Positions 17,047-26,235 of a DNA stretch of 64,000 nt are shown here, piece after piece. Source of the DNA: an uncultured Acidobacteriota bacterium (GTDB lineage Bacteria > Acidobacteriota > UBA6911 > CAINFC01); the NCBI GenBank assembly GCA_903847975.1, contig CAINFC010000079.1, positions 1 to 64,000 on the forward strand. The letters run 5' to 3'. Numbering within the stretch: position 1 is the stretch's first letter; every line of letters starts with the position of its first letter. The notes beneath the pieces are model-generated. The model was not told the origin of the DNA and did not search any database. It was given only the letters and a program-made list of their open reading frames with translations. Made by a program: the position numbers and the translations under genes.

Positions 17047-18264
17047 TGGGGAGGCGGCTTCCAGAACGGAGACGGCTCGGAACCGCGCTATGACGGCGAA
17101 AATTTGGCACGCCGGGGAATGGTGGCCGTGACCCTAAATTACCGGACCAATATTTTCGGCTTCTTCTCGCACCCGGAGCTGACCCGCGAGTCTCCGCACC
17201 GCGCCTCCGGCAACTACGGCCTGCTGGACCAGGTCGCGGCGCTCGACTGGGTGAAGCGGAACATCGCCGCCTTCGGGGGCGATCCGAAGCGGGTGACGAT
17301 TACCGGGGAGTCCGCGGGCTCCATATCGATCAGCGTCCTGATGGCTTCTCCGCTTTCCCGGACGCTGATTGCGGGAGCCATCGGAGAGAGCGGCGCGATG
17401 TTTTCCAGCCTGCCGCCCCGCCCGCTGGCGGAGTCGGAAGAGAACGGAGCAAAGTTTGCCGCCGCCGCCGGCTCCCTTGCGGCTTTGCGGAAAATGACCG
17501 CGGAGCAGATCCAGGAAGTGATGGCCAGGGGAAAGGGATTCCGCTTCTCGACGGCTCTGGACGGATATTTTCTGCCCCGGAGGCTGAAGGAAATTTTCCA
17601 GGCCGGGGAGCAGAGCAAAATCCCGCTTCTGGCCGGCTCCAATTCGGAGGAGGCCGGGGCCCGCGCGGTTCTGGGGGCGGCGGAGCCCACGATTGCCAAC
17701 TTTTCGGAAGCGGTGAAAAGGCTTTATGGAGAGCGCGCCGGGATCGTCCTGAAAGCCTATGCGCCATCCAGAGCGGAGGAGGTAACCGCTGCGGCCACCG
17801 ATCTGGCCAGCGATCTCTTCATTGCCCACAGTACCTGGAAATGGACCGAGCTGCATGGGAAAACCGGCGGGAAGCCGGTCTGCCGCTACCTGTACGCGCA
17901 TCCGCGGCCCCGGTTCCTGGGCAATGCGGCCGGTCCGGCACCGCCGCCCGCCGCCGGACCGGCGCCGGGCGCGCCGCGGGGCGCGGCCCACCCGGCGGAA
18001 ATCCAGTATGCCATGGGAAATCCCGGGCTCGATCCACGCTATGCCTGGGGCCCGGAGGACCACCAGGTATCCCGGATTCTGCAGGCCTATTTCGTGAACT
18101 TTATCCGCAAGGGAAATCCGAACGGCAAGGGCCTTCCGAAGTGGCCGGCCTATCAGGAGAAAGGCGGCTATCAGCGGATGCGTGTGGATGGGGTCTCCCA
18201 GGCAGGGCCGGAGCCCAGCCGGCAGCGCTACCTGGCACTGGACCAGGCCGCCGAGAAACCTTGA
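17047..18264 (+). pseudogene. 5'-truncated type-B carboxylesterase
   Basis: From codon 17047 (WGGGFQNGDGSEPRYDG) the frame matches type-B carboxylesterases: NYRTNIFGF, NYGLLDQVAALDWVKRNIAAF, GDPKRVTITGESAGS with nucleophile Ser, Glu in GSNSEEAG, and His in AAHPAEIQYAMGNPG. About 405 residues remain; family members have about 500-550, and the missing part is the first 110-130 residues with the signal peptide and the HGGGF oxyanion-hole His, which is replaced here by Trp. A frame opens at 17008 but its first residues come from the repeat-rich scar. The catalytic triad persists, yet without the N-terminal lobe the product is unlikely to fold. Confidence 0.75.
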
Positions 18265-18356
18265 ATGGCCGGGAAATTGTCCGGTACGACTGCCTTGCCG
18301 GTTGGGGCCGAAAGGGGCGCTTCGGAATATTCCTGTCCTGCCATTAACCCGGGGAC

Positions 18357-21300
18357 CTAAGGTCTGAGCACCAGCGGCAGGAAGAGATTGTTGCTGTCGA
18401 GCATGCCGGTAGTGACCTTGGTGCCGGTTATCCCGGAAACATTGCCGACCGCATCCCGGACGCCGACATAGATTTGATCGCCGGGCTTGGCGGAAACCGT
18501 GGCGGTATAGGAATAGGGCTGCCATGGGGCACCGGCCAGGTCGGGGCTGGTGCCGATTTTCATGTCCGCCACACCGCTCCCCCCGAGCTGGTCTTCCGCC
18601 AAAATCCGAAGGGTGACCGTCGAGGAAGCCGATTCCGCAGCTTCGGCTCTCCGGGAGGAGCCGGCGGCCACCGAAACGGTCGGGGGCAGCGGATCGTAGA
18701 CGATATCGTCGCTCAGATTCAATCCGTAGCACATCGGCTGCCCGCTGCTGTCGAACATGCGCATATATACCAGCAGGGTCACGATGCGGGTGCCCAGGTC
18801 CGAAAGGGTCCAGGAGAAGGCGGACTGGTAGGGAATCACTTTGGCGTGAGCGAATCCGGCGTCGTTGCTGACCATCATCTCTTTCACTCCGACCGTGCTG
18901 GAAAAGATCTGCACCTGCCGCTGGCCGGTGTAGGGCGCTCCGTTGTTGATGGTGATCGTACAGGGGAGGAGATTCAATACTCCGATCACAAAAGGATAGA
19001 GCGAGGACAGGGAATCGACTTTGCCGGTGATGATGTTCGCGCCGGTGTCGAGCGCCGTGGTGACATCCTTCCACTTGCCGTTTTCGTAGTGCAAGAGACG
19101 CAGGGAGGCCTCGGATACTCCGGCCGCGGCAACATCCGCTTCGCTGTAGGGGAACTGCACGAGGGCAGAGGAAAACAATGCCTGGGCCGAGGAGGAAGGG
19201 CTGCCTCCGGTAGCGGCGGCGCTGAGCGCATAGCTGGTCCGAAGCAGGGTGAAATCCTCCGGCGTCGACCCGGGTGGCACGATGGAAACGACAGCCGAAA
19301 GCGAGCCGTCGGCCCACAGGTCGTTGAAGATCACCTGCACGGTCCCGGCGTGCGTGCTCAAAGGGACCGTCACCGGGGGGCGAGGCGGCTTGGGGGAAGC
19401 GAATGCCACGGTAACCGGCGGGGCGGACAAGTCGTTCTCGACCACCGTAAGGGTTGCCGAAGCCGGAGAACCGGGAAAGGCGTTGACCGGGTTGCTCAAA
19501 GCGAGGAGTACGGTTTCGCTGAACTCCATGAGCGTAGTGTCGTCCAGGACGGCAACCTGGAATGTCTTGCCGGTTTCGCCGGGTGAAAAATTCAAGGTGC
19601 CGGCGGCGGACTGGTAGTCGCTTCCCGCCGTCGCCGTTCCGTTGGACGTGCTGTACCCGACGGTGATGGTCTGCGGGGAAGGAGCGCTCAGGCTTACGGT
19701 GATGGGGATGCTGCCATCCGCTTCGCCCGCGCTGAAGGCGGACGAGCTGAACTGCACGGCAGGCCCGTCGTTGTCCAGAATGGTCAGAGAGGCCGTCGGG
19801 GGCGAGCCCGGATCGGCGCGGGTCGGGCCGCTCAAGGTCAGAGAGAGCGATTCGTCCAGCTCATCCGCCGAGTCGTCGATGATCGAAACGGAAAAGGTTT
19901 TGGCGGTTTCCCCGGGGCTGAAAGTCAACGTGCCGGAGGAAGCGGCAAAATCGCTGCCGGCCAGGGCCGTCCCGTTGGAAGAGCTATAATCGACGGTAAC
20001 GATCTGCACCGAAGGATAGCTCAGCTGCACGGTAAGAGAAGCGCTTCCGGCCGATTCCGGAACACTGTAGGAGGATGGATGGAAAAAAACCTGCGGCCCG
20101 TCGTTGTCCAGGATGGTCAGCAGGGCGGCTGCAGGAGAACCCAGCGCCGCGGTAGCGGATACGCTGCTCAAAGTGAGCTGGACGGTTTCATCGGTCTCGT
20201 CGAGGCCATCATCGACGAGGCCGACCGCAAACGACCTGGTGGTATCACCCGGGATGAAGGTCAGCGTGCCGGAAGTTGCGGCATAGTCGGCTTCCGCGAC
20301 CGCCGTCCCGTTGCCGGTCGCATATTGGACGGTAATCGTCTGCGGGGAAGCGGCCGTCAGATCCACATAAATGACCGCGCTGCCGGCACCTTCGCCCGCG
20401 CTGAAGCCGGAAGACCGGAACCGCACCGCCGGCCCGTCGTTGTCGGTGATGGTCAGGACCGCTGCGGAGGGCGCTCCCAGCGTAGCGTTTCCCGGGCTGC
20501 TTAAAGTAAGGTTTACGGTTTCGTCGGTCTCGTCCAGCGAATCGTCGGCGATCGAAACGGGGAAGGTCTTGCTGGTTTCGCCCGCGGCAAAGGTCAGCGT
20601 GCCGGATGTGGCCGTATAATCGCTCCCGGCGGCGGCCGTGCCGTTTGCGGTGGCGTATTGCACGGTTACCGGCAGGTTGTAGGCTTTGCTTAATTGGACG
20701 GTCATGGTAACCGAGCCGGCCGCTTCGCCGGCGGAGGTGGCCGCCTGGCTGAACGTAACCTCCGGCTTGCCGAGGGCTGCGGTTACCTCGCTGGAAAACC
20801 AGGACTCATTGCCGTCGGTCCAGTCGGCGGTGCCGTCTGCGGAAGAGTCGATGGCGGTCACCGCAATGTACCACCCGGTAGATGCCAGTCCGCTTAAGGT
20901 GTGGCCGGTCACATGGCCGACCGTTACGGAATTGGCGTACGGGTAGCCGGAATCCGTGTCGTAATAGATTTTATATCCGGCGACATCCGACTCCGGGTTG
21001 GCCGTCCAGGCGAGGACTACGTCATTGCCGCTGACTGTCGCCTGAACACCGATCGGTCGGGATATTGGGGCAGCTGAGGAGGGGGAGTTAAGGAAGCCGG
21101 ATGAGTCCACGGCTCCATAGCTGATGTCGTCGAAATAATCGAATATTTTACTTGCAATCTGAGTTAGGTTCGTTGTGTCCCAGAAATTGCTTTTTGCCGC
21201 AATCGGTTTAGCTGTACGATTTTCGATGGTGTAGGTGCTGTTCCGTAAAAAGTTGTTGTTGGTCTCAATCGATACCGTATTGGCTCCCGTCAAACGGATC

Positions 21301-22394
21301 GCCGTAGCAAAATCCACAAAGGTCGAATTGGAAACGACTAAGCTGCCCATTGAACAATTATAGATACAACCAGAAAACTGAACACCCACACCAGTGCCTT
21401 GACCAATGAAACTGGAAGCGGTGATGGATCCGCTACCAAAAGACAGACCCGGAGTAGAATTAAACGAAAAAATACTGTTGTTTATTTGCATGATGGCCGA
21501 AGGTAGATTTACCGACGAATTGATTAGCTTCGAGTAGGAAAATTTGACTGGTCCGCCCTCCCTTCCTTCCACTAGGGAATCGAATAAAGTGCTGTTCCGG
21601 ATGTCGAAATTGGCACCGCAGCAACCAAGCTGGAATTGGGTTTTGCTCGCGGTCGTGTTGTCGAGGATTATGCCGTAGTTGTAGGAGTCGGATAGAACGG
21701 TGGAGCTGGAAATGTTGGAATTCCTGATTTCTATCGGTTCGCTGTTCGGGTATTGGCCTGTGACGTTGGCGGAAGTGATGGTGGATCCGTCCAATATTAG
21801 CTTGGCTGAGGTTCCATAGCCTCCGGTGCGGACTTCAGCATTGCTGACCTGCAGTTGGGAAACAGTCAAAGTTCCCGTGCAGGCATTGCCCGGATTGAAT
21901 TCCCCACCGCCGCTGCCCACCATGATCGCTCTTAAGGCATCTGCCATAACGATATGGCTGATTTGGGAATCGGAGAGATTGGTGCCTTCAAATTTCAGCA
22001 TGGTAGCTCCGGACGAGGTCGTCGGTGTGGACGAAACAAAACGAATGGGAGCCATGCTCGTTCCGTTGGCGATAAGCGTACCTTTGATAAGAATCTGATA
22101 CGCTCCGGTAAAGCGAATCACAACCCCAGCCTCAATCGTCAGAGTTGCTCCCGAGGCGACTTGAACGCTGCCTACCACATCATAAGGGCTGTTGGCCAGC
22201 GTCCAGGTGACGTTGCTGAGATAATTGCCGCTGACATCTGTAGCTGCCGCGGAGCAGGGAAAAAATAAGATCGGGAAAGCAATCAACAGTATGGATCGAA
22301 TCCATGCAGAAAGGCGATGAGAAACACCTCTACGCCGCGTGGAAGAGTATTTCAAAACTAAAATCCTGGCTCGAATGACTTTAAGAACTTTCAT
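18357..22394 (-). CDS. Secreted beta-helix / FN3 / Calx-beta surface protein
   Basis: 1345 residues. A basic, hydrophobic N-terminus (AWIRSILLIAFPILFFPCSA) is the signal peptide. Residues about 55-420 form a right-handed beta-helix-like region (VQVASGATLTIEAGVVIRF, repeated NSTL/NSTF turns). One fibronectin type III domain follows (VVLAWTANPESDVAGYKIYY), then four Calx-beta domains each ending ITDNDG, ILDNDG or VVENDL, two further beta-rich regions, and the terminal residues FLPLVLRP. It is probably a large exported carbohydrate-binding or adhesin-like protein; no catalytic motif is seen. The gene is mosaic: the signal and beta-helix part (21100-22394) has near 40% GC, while the Calx-beta part is near 65%. 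Divergent from the rhamnosidase gene. Confidence 0.85.
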   Translation of the reverse strand: MKVLKVIRARILVLKYSSTRRRGVSHRLSAWIRSILLIAFPILFFPCSAAATDVSGNYLSNVTWTLANSPYDVVGSVQVASGATLTIEAGVVIRFTGAYQILIKGTLIANGTSMAPIRFVSSTPTTSSGATMLKFEGTNLSDSQISHIVMADALRAIMVGSGGGEFNPGNACTGTLTVSQLQVSNAEVRTGGYGTSAKLILDGSTITSANVTGQYPNSEPIEIRNSNISSSTVLSDSYNYGIILDNTTASKTQFQLGCCGANFDIRNSTLFDSLVEGREGGPVKFSYSKLINSSVNLPSAIMQINNSIFSFNSTPGLSFGSGSITASSFIGQGTGVGVQFSGCIYNCSMGSLVVSNSTFVDFATAIRLTGANTVSIETNNNFLRNSTYTIENRTAKPIAAKSNFWDTTNLTQIASKIFDYFDDISYGAVDSSGFLNSPSSAAPISRPIGVQATVSGNDVVLAWTANPESDVAGYKIYYDTDSGYPYANSVTVGHVTGHTLSGLASTGWYIAVTAIDSSADGTADWTDGNESWFSSEVTAALGKPEVTFSQAATSAGEAAGSVTMTVQLSKAYNLPVTVQYATANGTAAAGSDYTATSGTLTFAAGETSKTFPVSIADDSLDETDETVNLTLSSPGNATLGAPSAAVLTITDNDGPAVRFRSSGFSAGEGAGSAVIYVDLTAASPQTITVQYATGNGTAVAEADYAATSGTLTFIPGDTTRSFAVGLVDDGLDETDETVQLTLSSVSATAALGSPAAALLTILDNDGPQVFFHPSSYSVPESAGSASLTVQLSYPSVQIVTVDYSSSNGTALAGSDFAASSGTLTFSPGETAKTFSVSIIDDSADELDESLSLTLSGPTRADPGSPPTASLTILDNDGPAVQFSSSAFSAGEADGSIPITVSLSAPSPQTITVGYSTSNGTATAGSDYQSAAGTLNFSPGETGKTFQVAVLDDTTLMEFSETVLLALSNPVNAFPGSPASATLTVVENDLSAPPVTVAFASPKPPRPPVTVPLSTHAGTVQVIFNDLWADGSLSAVVSIVPPGSTPEDFTLLRTSYALSAAATGGSPSSSAQALFSSALVQFPYSEADVAAAGVSEASLRLLHYENGKWKDVTTALDTGANIITGKVDSLSSLYPFVIGVLNLLPCTITINNGAPYTGQRQVQIFSSTVGVKEMMVSNDAGFAHAKVIPYQSAFSWTLSDLGTRIVTLLVYMRMFDSSGQPMCYGLNLSDDIVYDPLPPTVSVAAGSSRRAEAAESASSTVTLRILAEDQLGGSGVADMKIGTSPDLAGAPWQPYSYTATVSAKPGDQIYVGVRDAVGNVSGITGTKVTTGMLDSNNLFLPLVLRP

Positions 22395-22518
22395 GCAAGG
22401 AATTCCCAGCCTCAGAAAAAAGAGGATTTATCGTTTGATGTCTAAAACCGCGAGCCTTTCTGATTTAAGGCAATGTCTGGAATTATATGGGATCGTACGG
22501 ACCGGATAAAGAGACAAA

Positions 22519-22600
22519 GTCAGACAAAGTCTGACAGAATCATCCGTCTTTCTTTTTTTCTAATCTCTTTTGATTAGAATGCTTATTTTTGTCTGACCCT
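22519..22600. repeat. AT-rich hairpin cluster with GTCAGAC/GTCTGAC repeats
   Basis: In the 237-base divergent gap there is a hairpin GTCAGAC-AAA-GTCTGAC (22519-22535) and a second, CTAATC/GATTAG (22560-22577), followed by ATTTTT; GTCTGAC occurs again at about 22591-22597. Both promoters for the flanking divergent genes must lie here. The GTCAGAC-type units resemble REP elements and the CTAATC hairpin plus T run could act as a rightward terminator; neither role is shown. Confidence 0.4.
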
Positions 22601-22631
22601 GGTAGCGCAATTTAACAAGAAGGAAGGTGCG

Positions 22632-23828
22632 GTGAGCGTGAATTGCAAAGCGAAGTGCATGGCGTGGGCTCTGGTGATGCTCCTGGTTTTGCCGGCCGGA
22701 TTCCTGGCCGGCCAGAACAGGGCCGATGATCTGCAGAGCGGCTTTCAGACTCCTCCGGACAGCTCCCGGCCGAGGGTCTGGTGGCACTGGATGAGCGGGA
22801 ATATAACCAAGGAAGGGATCAAAGCCGATCTGGAGTGGATGAAGCGCTCCGGCATCGCCGGCTTTCAGAATTTCGACGCCGGGCTGAATACCCCGCAGAT
22901 CGTCGAGAGGAGGCTGGTGTACATGACCCCCGAGTGGAAGGAAGCCTTCCGCTACGCCGCTACCCTGGCCGACCAGCTGGGGCTGGAAATGGCCATTGCC
23001 GGGTCCCCGGGCTGGAGCGAAAGCGGCGGCCCCTGGGTGACGCCCGCCCAGGCGATGAAAAAATTTGTCTGGAGCGAGACCCTCGTGGAAGGCGGCCAGC
23101 CTTTCCGCGGCATCCTGCCCAGGCCGCCTTCGGTGGCCGGGCCTTACCAGAACCAGACCGGTGGCCGGGGATTTGCCGGCATGGGAGGCGGCGCCCCCGC
23201 ACCGCCTCCCGAGTTCTATGCCGACAGCGCCGTGGTGGCCTGCCGCCGCGCCGAAGCGGAGGACCGCCTGGCGGCTGTCCCCCCCAAGGTGAGCGCCAGC
23301 GGAGGCAGCTTCACCCTGCAGGACCTCACCGATGGCGACCTGGCCAAAACGACTCTGCTGCCCTCCGCCCCGGTCGACCAGAAAGCCTGGATTCAGGTTG
23401 AGTATCCCACGCCCCAGACGATCCGCGGCCTTACCTGGGTTACCGCTGCGGCAGGGCGCGGGTTCGGTCGATCTGCCGGGCCCAGCAACCAGGCGCTGGA
23501 AGCCGGCGACGACGGGCAGCAGTTCCGGACCGTGGCCGAAATCCCGGTCGGAGCCAGAACGATGGCTCTGCCGCCCGTAACGGCCCGTTTTTTCCGCATC
23601 ACCGTGCTGACCACGCCGCCGCCGGCCGGACGGGGGGGGATTCATGGGGTTCGGCCCCGCGTCCTCCTCGCGCCAGCCGGCGCCCCCGGCGGGAACGCAG
23701 GTCGCGGAACTTGTGCTGCACGCCGTTACCCCGGTCAACCGGTTCCAGGACAAGGCCGGCTTTTCCGCGGCGACCGGCATTTACGACATGGCCACACCGG
23801 CCGTTCCCGAGGCCGACGCCATCCGTAA
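22632..23828 (+). CDS. GH106-like alpha-L-rhamnosidase, N-terminal fragment (frameshifted)
   Basis: Starts at GTG 22632 with GAAGGAAGG just upstream and a signal peptide (AWALVMLLVLPAGFLAGQ). The sequence PRVWWHWMSGNITKEGIKAD and DLEWMKRSGIAGFQNFDAG is the hallmark start of GH106 rhamnosidases, and homology continues to about 23630 (residue 333). At a G8 run (23632-23639) the frame is lost: the real continuation (GFMGFGPASS) is one base over, and the remaining codons to 23828 are out of frame. Deleting one G restores a single protein of about 1125 residues with the next entry. The product would be an exported enzyme releasing L-rhamnose from plant or microbial glycans. Confidence 0.8.
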   Translation: MSVNCKAKCMAWALVMLLVLPAGFLAGQNRADDLQSGFQTPPDSSRPRVWWHWMSGNITKEGIKADLEWMKRSGIAGFQNFDAGLNTPQIVERRLVYMTPEWKEAFRYAATLADQLGLEMAIAGSPGWSESGGPWVTPAQAMKKFVWSETLVEGGQPFRGILPRPPSVAGPYQNQTGGRGFAGMGGGAPAPPPEFYADSAVVACRRAEAEDRLAAVPPKVSASGGSFTLQDLTDGDLAKTTLLPSAPVDQKAWIQVEYPTPQTIRGLTWVTAAAGRGFGRSAGPSNQALEAGDDGQQFRTVAEIPVGARTMALPPVTARFFRITVLTTPPPAGRGGIHGVRPRVLLAPAGAPGGNAGRGTCAARRYPGQPVPGQGRLFRGDRHLRHGHTGRSRGRRHP

Positions 23829-26013
23829 GGAAGAGGTGATCGACCTGACCTCGCGGATGCGCCCCGACGGGACCCTGGAATGGACCCCGCCCCCCGGCCG
23901 CTGGACGGTCATCCGGCTGGGCTGCAGCCTGACCGGGGCCCGTAACAATCCGGCCAGCCCGGAGGCCACCGGCCTGGAGGTCGACAAGCTGAGCAAGCCG
24001 CATGTCAAAGCCTACTTCGACAACTATCTCGGCCAGTACCAGGACACGGTGGGCGAACTCATGGGCCGGCGCGGACTGCAGTACATGATCACCGACAGCT
24101 GGGAAGCCGGCGTGCAGAACTGGACCGACGACATGTTCGCCGAGTTTGCCCGGCGCCGCGGCTACGACCTGCGCCCCTGGATTCCGGCCCTCACCGGGCG
24201 GGTGGTGGGCAGCGCCGAAGCCAGCGACCGCGTGCTCTGGGATTTCCGGAAGACGATCGCCGATCTGACCGTGGAAAATCACTACGACCAGCTGACCGCG
24301 CTGCTTCGCGAGCGGCAAATGGGCCGCTACACCGAGTCCCACGAGAGCGGCCGCGCCTTTATCGCCGACGGCATGGAAGTGAAGCGCAACGCCGACATAC
24401 CCATGAGCGCCATGTGGACCGCCGGCCCCAATCAGAACACGGAGCGGTACGACGCCGACGTCCGCGAGTCGGCCTCGGTAGCCCACATTTACGGGCAGAA
24501 CCTGGTGGCCGCCGAGTCGCTGACCGCCGGTTCCGGCGCCTGGAGCTTTTCCCCGGAAACGCTCAAGCCGACCGCCGACCGCCTGCTGGCCATGGGCCTG
24601 AACCGCTTCGTCATCCACACCTCGGTCCACCAGCCGGTCAACGACAAAATTCCGGGACTGGGGCTCGGGCCCTTCGGGCAGTGGTTCACGCGGCATGAAA
24701 CCTGGGCCGAGCAGGCCAAGGTCTGGACCACCTACCTGGCGCGGAGCTGCTACCTGCTGCAGCAGGGCCGGTTCGTGGCGGACATCCTTTATTTTTACGG
24801 GGAAGACAGCAATGTGACCGCGCTGTTTGCCGGCCGGTCGCCGGAAATTCCCGCCGGTTACAATTTCGACTACATCAATGCCGACGCCCTCGAGAGCCGG
24901 CTGTCGGTCGCCGACGGCCGGCTCGTAACCCCAAGCGGGATGAGCTACCGTCTTCTGGCCCTGGACCCCAACAGCCGCCACATGTCTCTTTCGGTGCTGC
25001 GCAAGATCCGCGATCTTGTCCAGGCCGGTGCTGCCGTGGTGGGGCCGAAGCCTGTCGACAGCCCCAGCCTGCGGGACGACCCGGCGGAGTTCAAAGCCAT
25101 GGCTGACGCGCTTTGGGGCGGCGCGACCGGCAAGGGGAAAGTCTACGGGGGGCAATCGGTGGCCGAAGCGCTCGCGGCCCTGTCGCTGGCCCCGGACTTC
25201 AACTATGGCCGGCCGCAGGGAGATACCCGGCTCTTCTTCGTGCACCGCCGCCTGAAGGATGGAGATCTCTACTGGGTGAACAACCGCAATGCCCGCGCCG
25301 AAGTCCTGGAGGCCGGCTTCCGCACCGCGGGGAAGGCGCCGGAGATCTGGCATCCCGACAGCGGCCTGGTGGAGCCCGCCGCCTACCGGACCGCCGAGGG
25401 GCGCACCCTCGTGCCGCTGCGGCTGGAGCCCAACGATGCCCTGTTTGTGGTCTTCCGCGGACCGGCGGCCGCTCCTTCCCGCAGCCTGGCGGTGCAGACC
25501 GAAGCGGTGCTCGCGGCCCTCGAGGGCAGCTGGGACCTGTCCTTCCAGGAAAACCGCGGCGCGCCGGCGAAAATCGTGCTGGAGGCGCTGAGCCCCTGGA
25601 ACGAACACCCGGATGCCGGGGTGCGCTATTTTTCGGGAACGGCCGCCTATCGCAGGACCCTGGCAGTGCCGGCCGGCTGGCAGAAGGCCGGGACGAAGCT
25701 CTGGCTGGATCTCGGCGATGTGAAAAACATTGCCGAGGTTTCCCTCAACGGCCAGCCGCTGGGAACCTTATGGAAGGCGCCTTTCCGGGTGGAGATCACC
25801 CCGGCGGTGAAGGCCGGCGACAATCTGCTCGAAATCCGGGTGACCAACCTGTGGGTGAACCGCCTGATCGGCGACCAGCAGCCCGACGCCGGCCGGAAGT
25901 TTACGTACACCGCACAGCCGTTCTACCGGGCCGATTCGCCCCTCCTGCCTTCCGGCCTGCTGGGACCGGTGCACATCGTGCGGACGGCATTGGGGTCCGG
26001 CCAGGCGAACTGA
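23644..26013 (+). CDS. GH106-like alpha-L-rhamnosidase, C-terminal fragment (frameshifted)
   Basis: 789 codons from the ATG at 23644, which is just the first start after the G8 frame loss, not a natural one. It continues the family homology without a gap: LQYMITDSWEAGVQNWTDDM, RRRGYDLRPWIPALTGRVVG, MGRYTESHESGRAFIADGM, then a late Rossmann-like part and a C-terminal GH2-type sugar-binding beta-sandwich (WKAPFRVEITPAVKAGDNLL, then EIRVTNLWVNRLIGD). No other stop or frame change interrupts the remaining 2.3 kb, so the lesion is either very recent, phase variable at the G8 tract, or a sequencing or assembly error. By itself the fragment has no signal peptide. Confidence 0.8.
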   Translation: MGFGPASSSRQPAPPAGTQVAELVLHAVTPVNRFQDKAGFSAATGIYDMATPAVPEADAIRKEEVIDLTSRMRPDGTLEWTPPPGRWTVIRLGCSLTGARNNPASPEATGLEVDKLSKPHVKAYFDNYLGQYQDTVGELMGRRGLQYMITDSWEAGVQNWTDDMFAEFARRRGYDLRPWIPALTGRVVGSAEASDRVLWDFRKTIADLTVENHYDQLTALLRERQMGRYTESHESGRAFIADGMEVKRNADIPMSAMWTAGPNQNTERYDADVRESASVAHIYGQNLVAAESLTAGSGAWSFSPETLKPTADRLLAMGLNRFVIHTSVHQPVNDKIPGLGLGPFGQWFTRHETWAEQAKVWTTYLARSCYLLQQGRFVADILYFYGEDSNVTALFAGRSPEIPAGYNFDYINADALESRLSVADGRLVTPSGMSYRLLALDPNSRHMSLSVLRKIRDLVQAGAAVVGPKPVDSPSLRDDPAEFKAMADALWGGATGKGKVYGGQSVAEALAALSLAPDFNYGRPQGDTRLFFVHRRLKDGDLYWVNNRNARAEVLEAGFRTAGKAPEIWHPDSGLVEPAAYRTAEGRTLVPLRLEPNDALFVVFRGPAAAPSRSLAVQTEAVLAALEGSWDLSFQENRGAPAKIVLEALSPWNEHPDAGVRYFSGTAAYRRTLAVPAGWQKAGTKLWLDLGDVKNIAEVSLNGQPLGTLWKAPFRVEITPAVKAGDNLLEIRVTNLWVNRLIGDQQPDAGRKFTYTAQPFYRADSPLLPSGLLGPVHIVRTALGSGQAN

Positions 26014-26060
26014 CCGTCGCCATCGCGAAATAAAGTCGCAGGCCGGGAATACCCTGACTG

Positions 26061-26150
26061 CTTCTTTCTGCCTTCCTTGTCTTCCGGTCTTCCTGTGAAA
26101 TGAAAAGGTTCACAGGAAGAAAGGAAGACCGGGAAGAAAGGCGAAGGGGC
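26061..26150. repeat. GGAAGA-type palindromic repeat, copy 1
   Basis: The arms CTTCCTGTGAA (26089-26099) and TTCACAGGAAG (26109-26119) are perfect inverted repeats around a 9-base loop, and the outer flanks continue as imperfect complementary runs of TTCC and GGAA units. The right arm is nearly identical to copies at 31502-31530 and 39165-39194. It sits between convergent genes, where it could also end transcription. Confidence 0.6.
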
Positions 26151-26189
26151 CTGCGGCGTGGAGATGGCGGCCATTTTTTAAGATGGCCC

Positions 26190-26212
26190 GGGAAAAGTCG
26201 CACGCTCGTGCG
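26190..26212 (-). terminator. Possible terminator of the histidine kinase operon
   Basis: A CGCACG/CGTGCG hairpin (26199-26212) read on the minus strand is followed by ACTTTTCC, 24 bases after the stop codon at 26236. The T tract is short. A second inverted repeat, GGCCAT/ATGGCC, lies just beyond (26170-26187). Confidence 0.4.
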
Positions 26213-26235
26213 GATGCCCTTGTCCCGGTCTGGCC

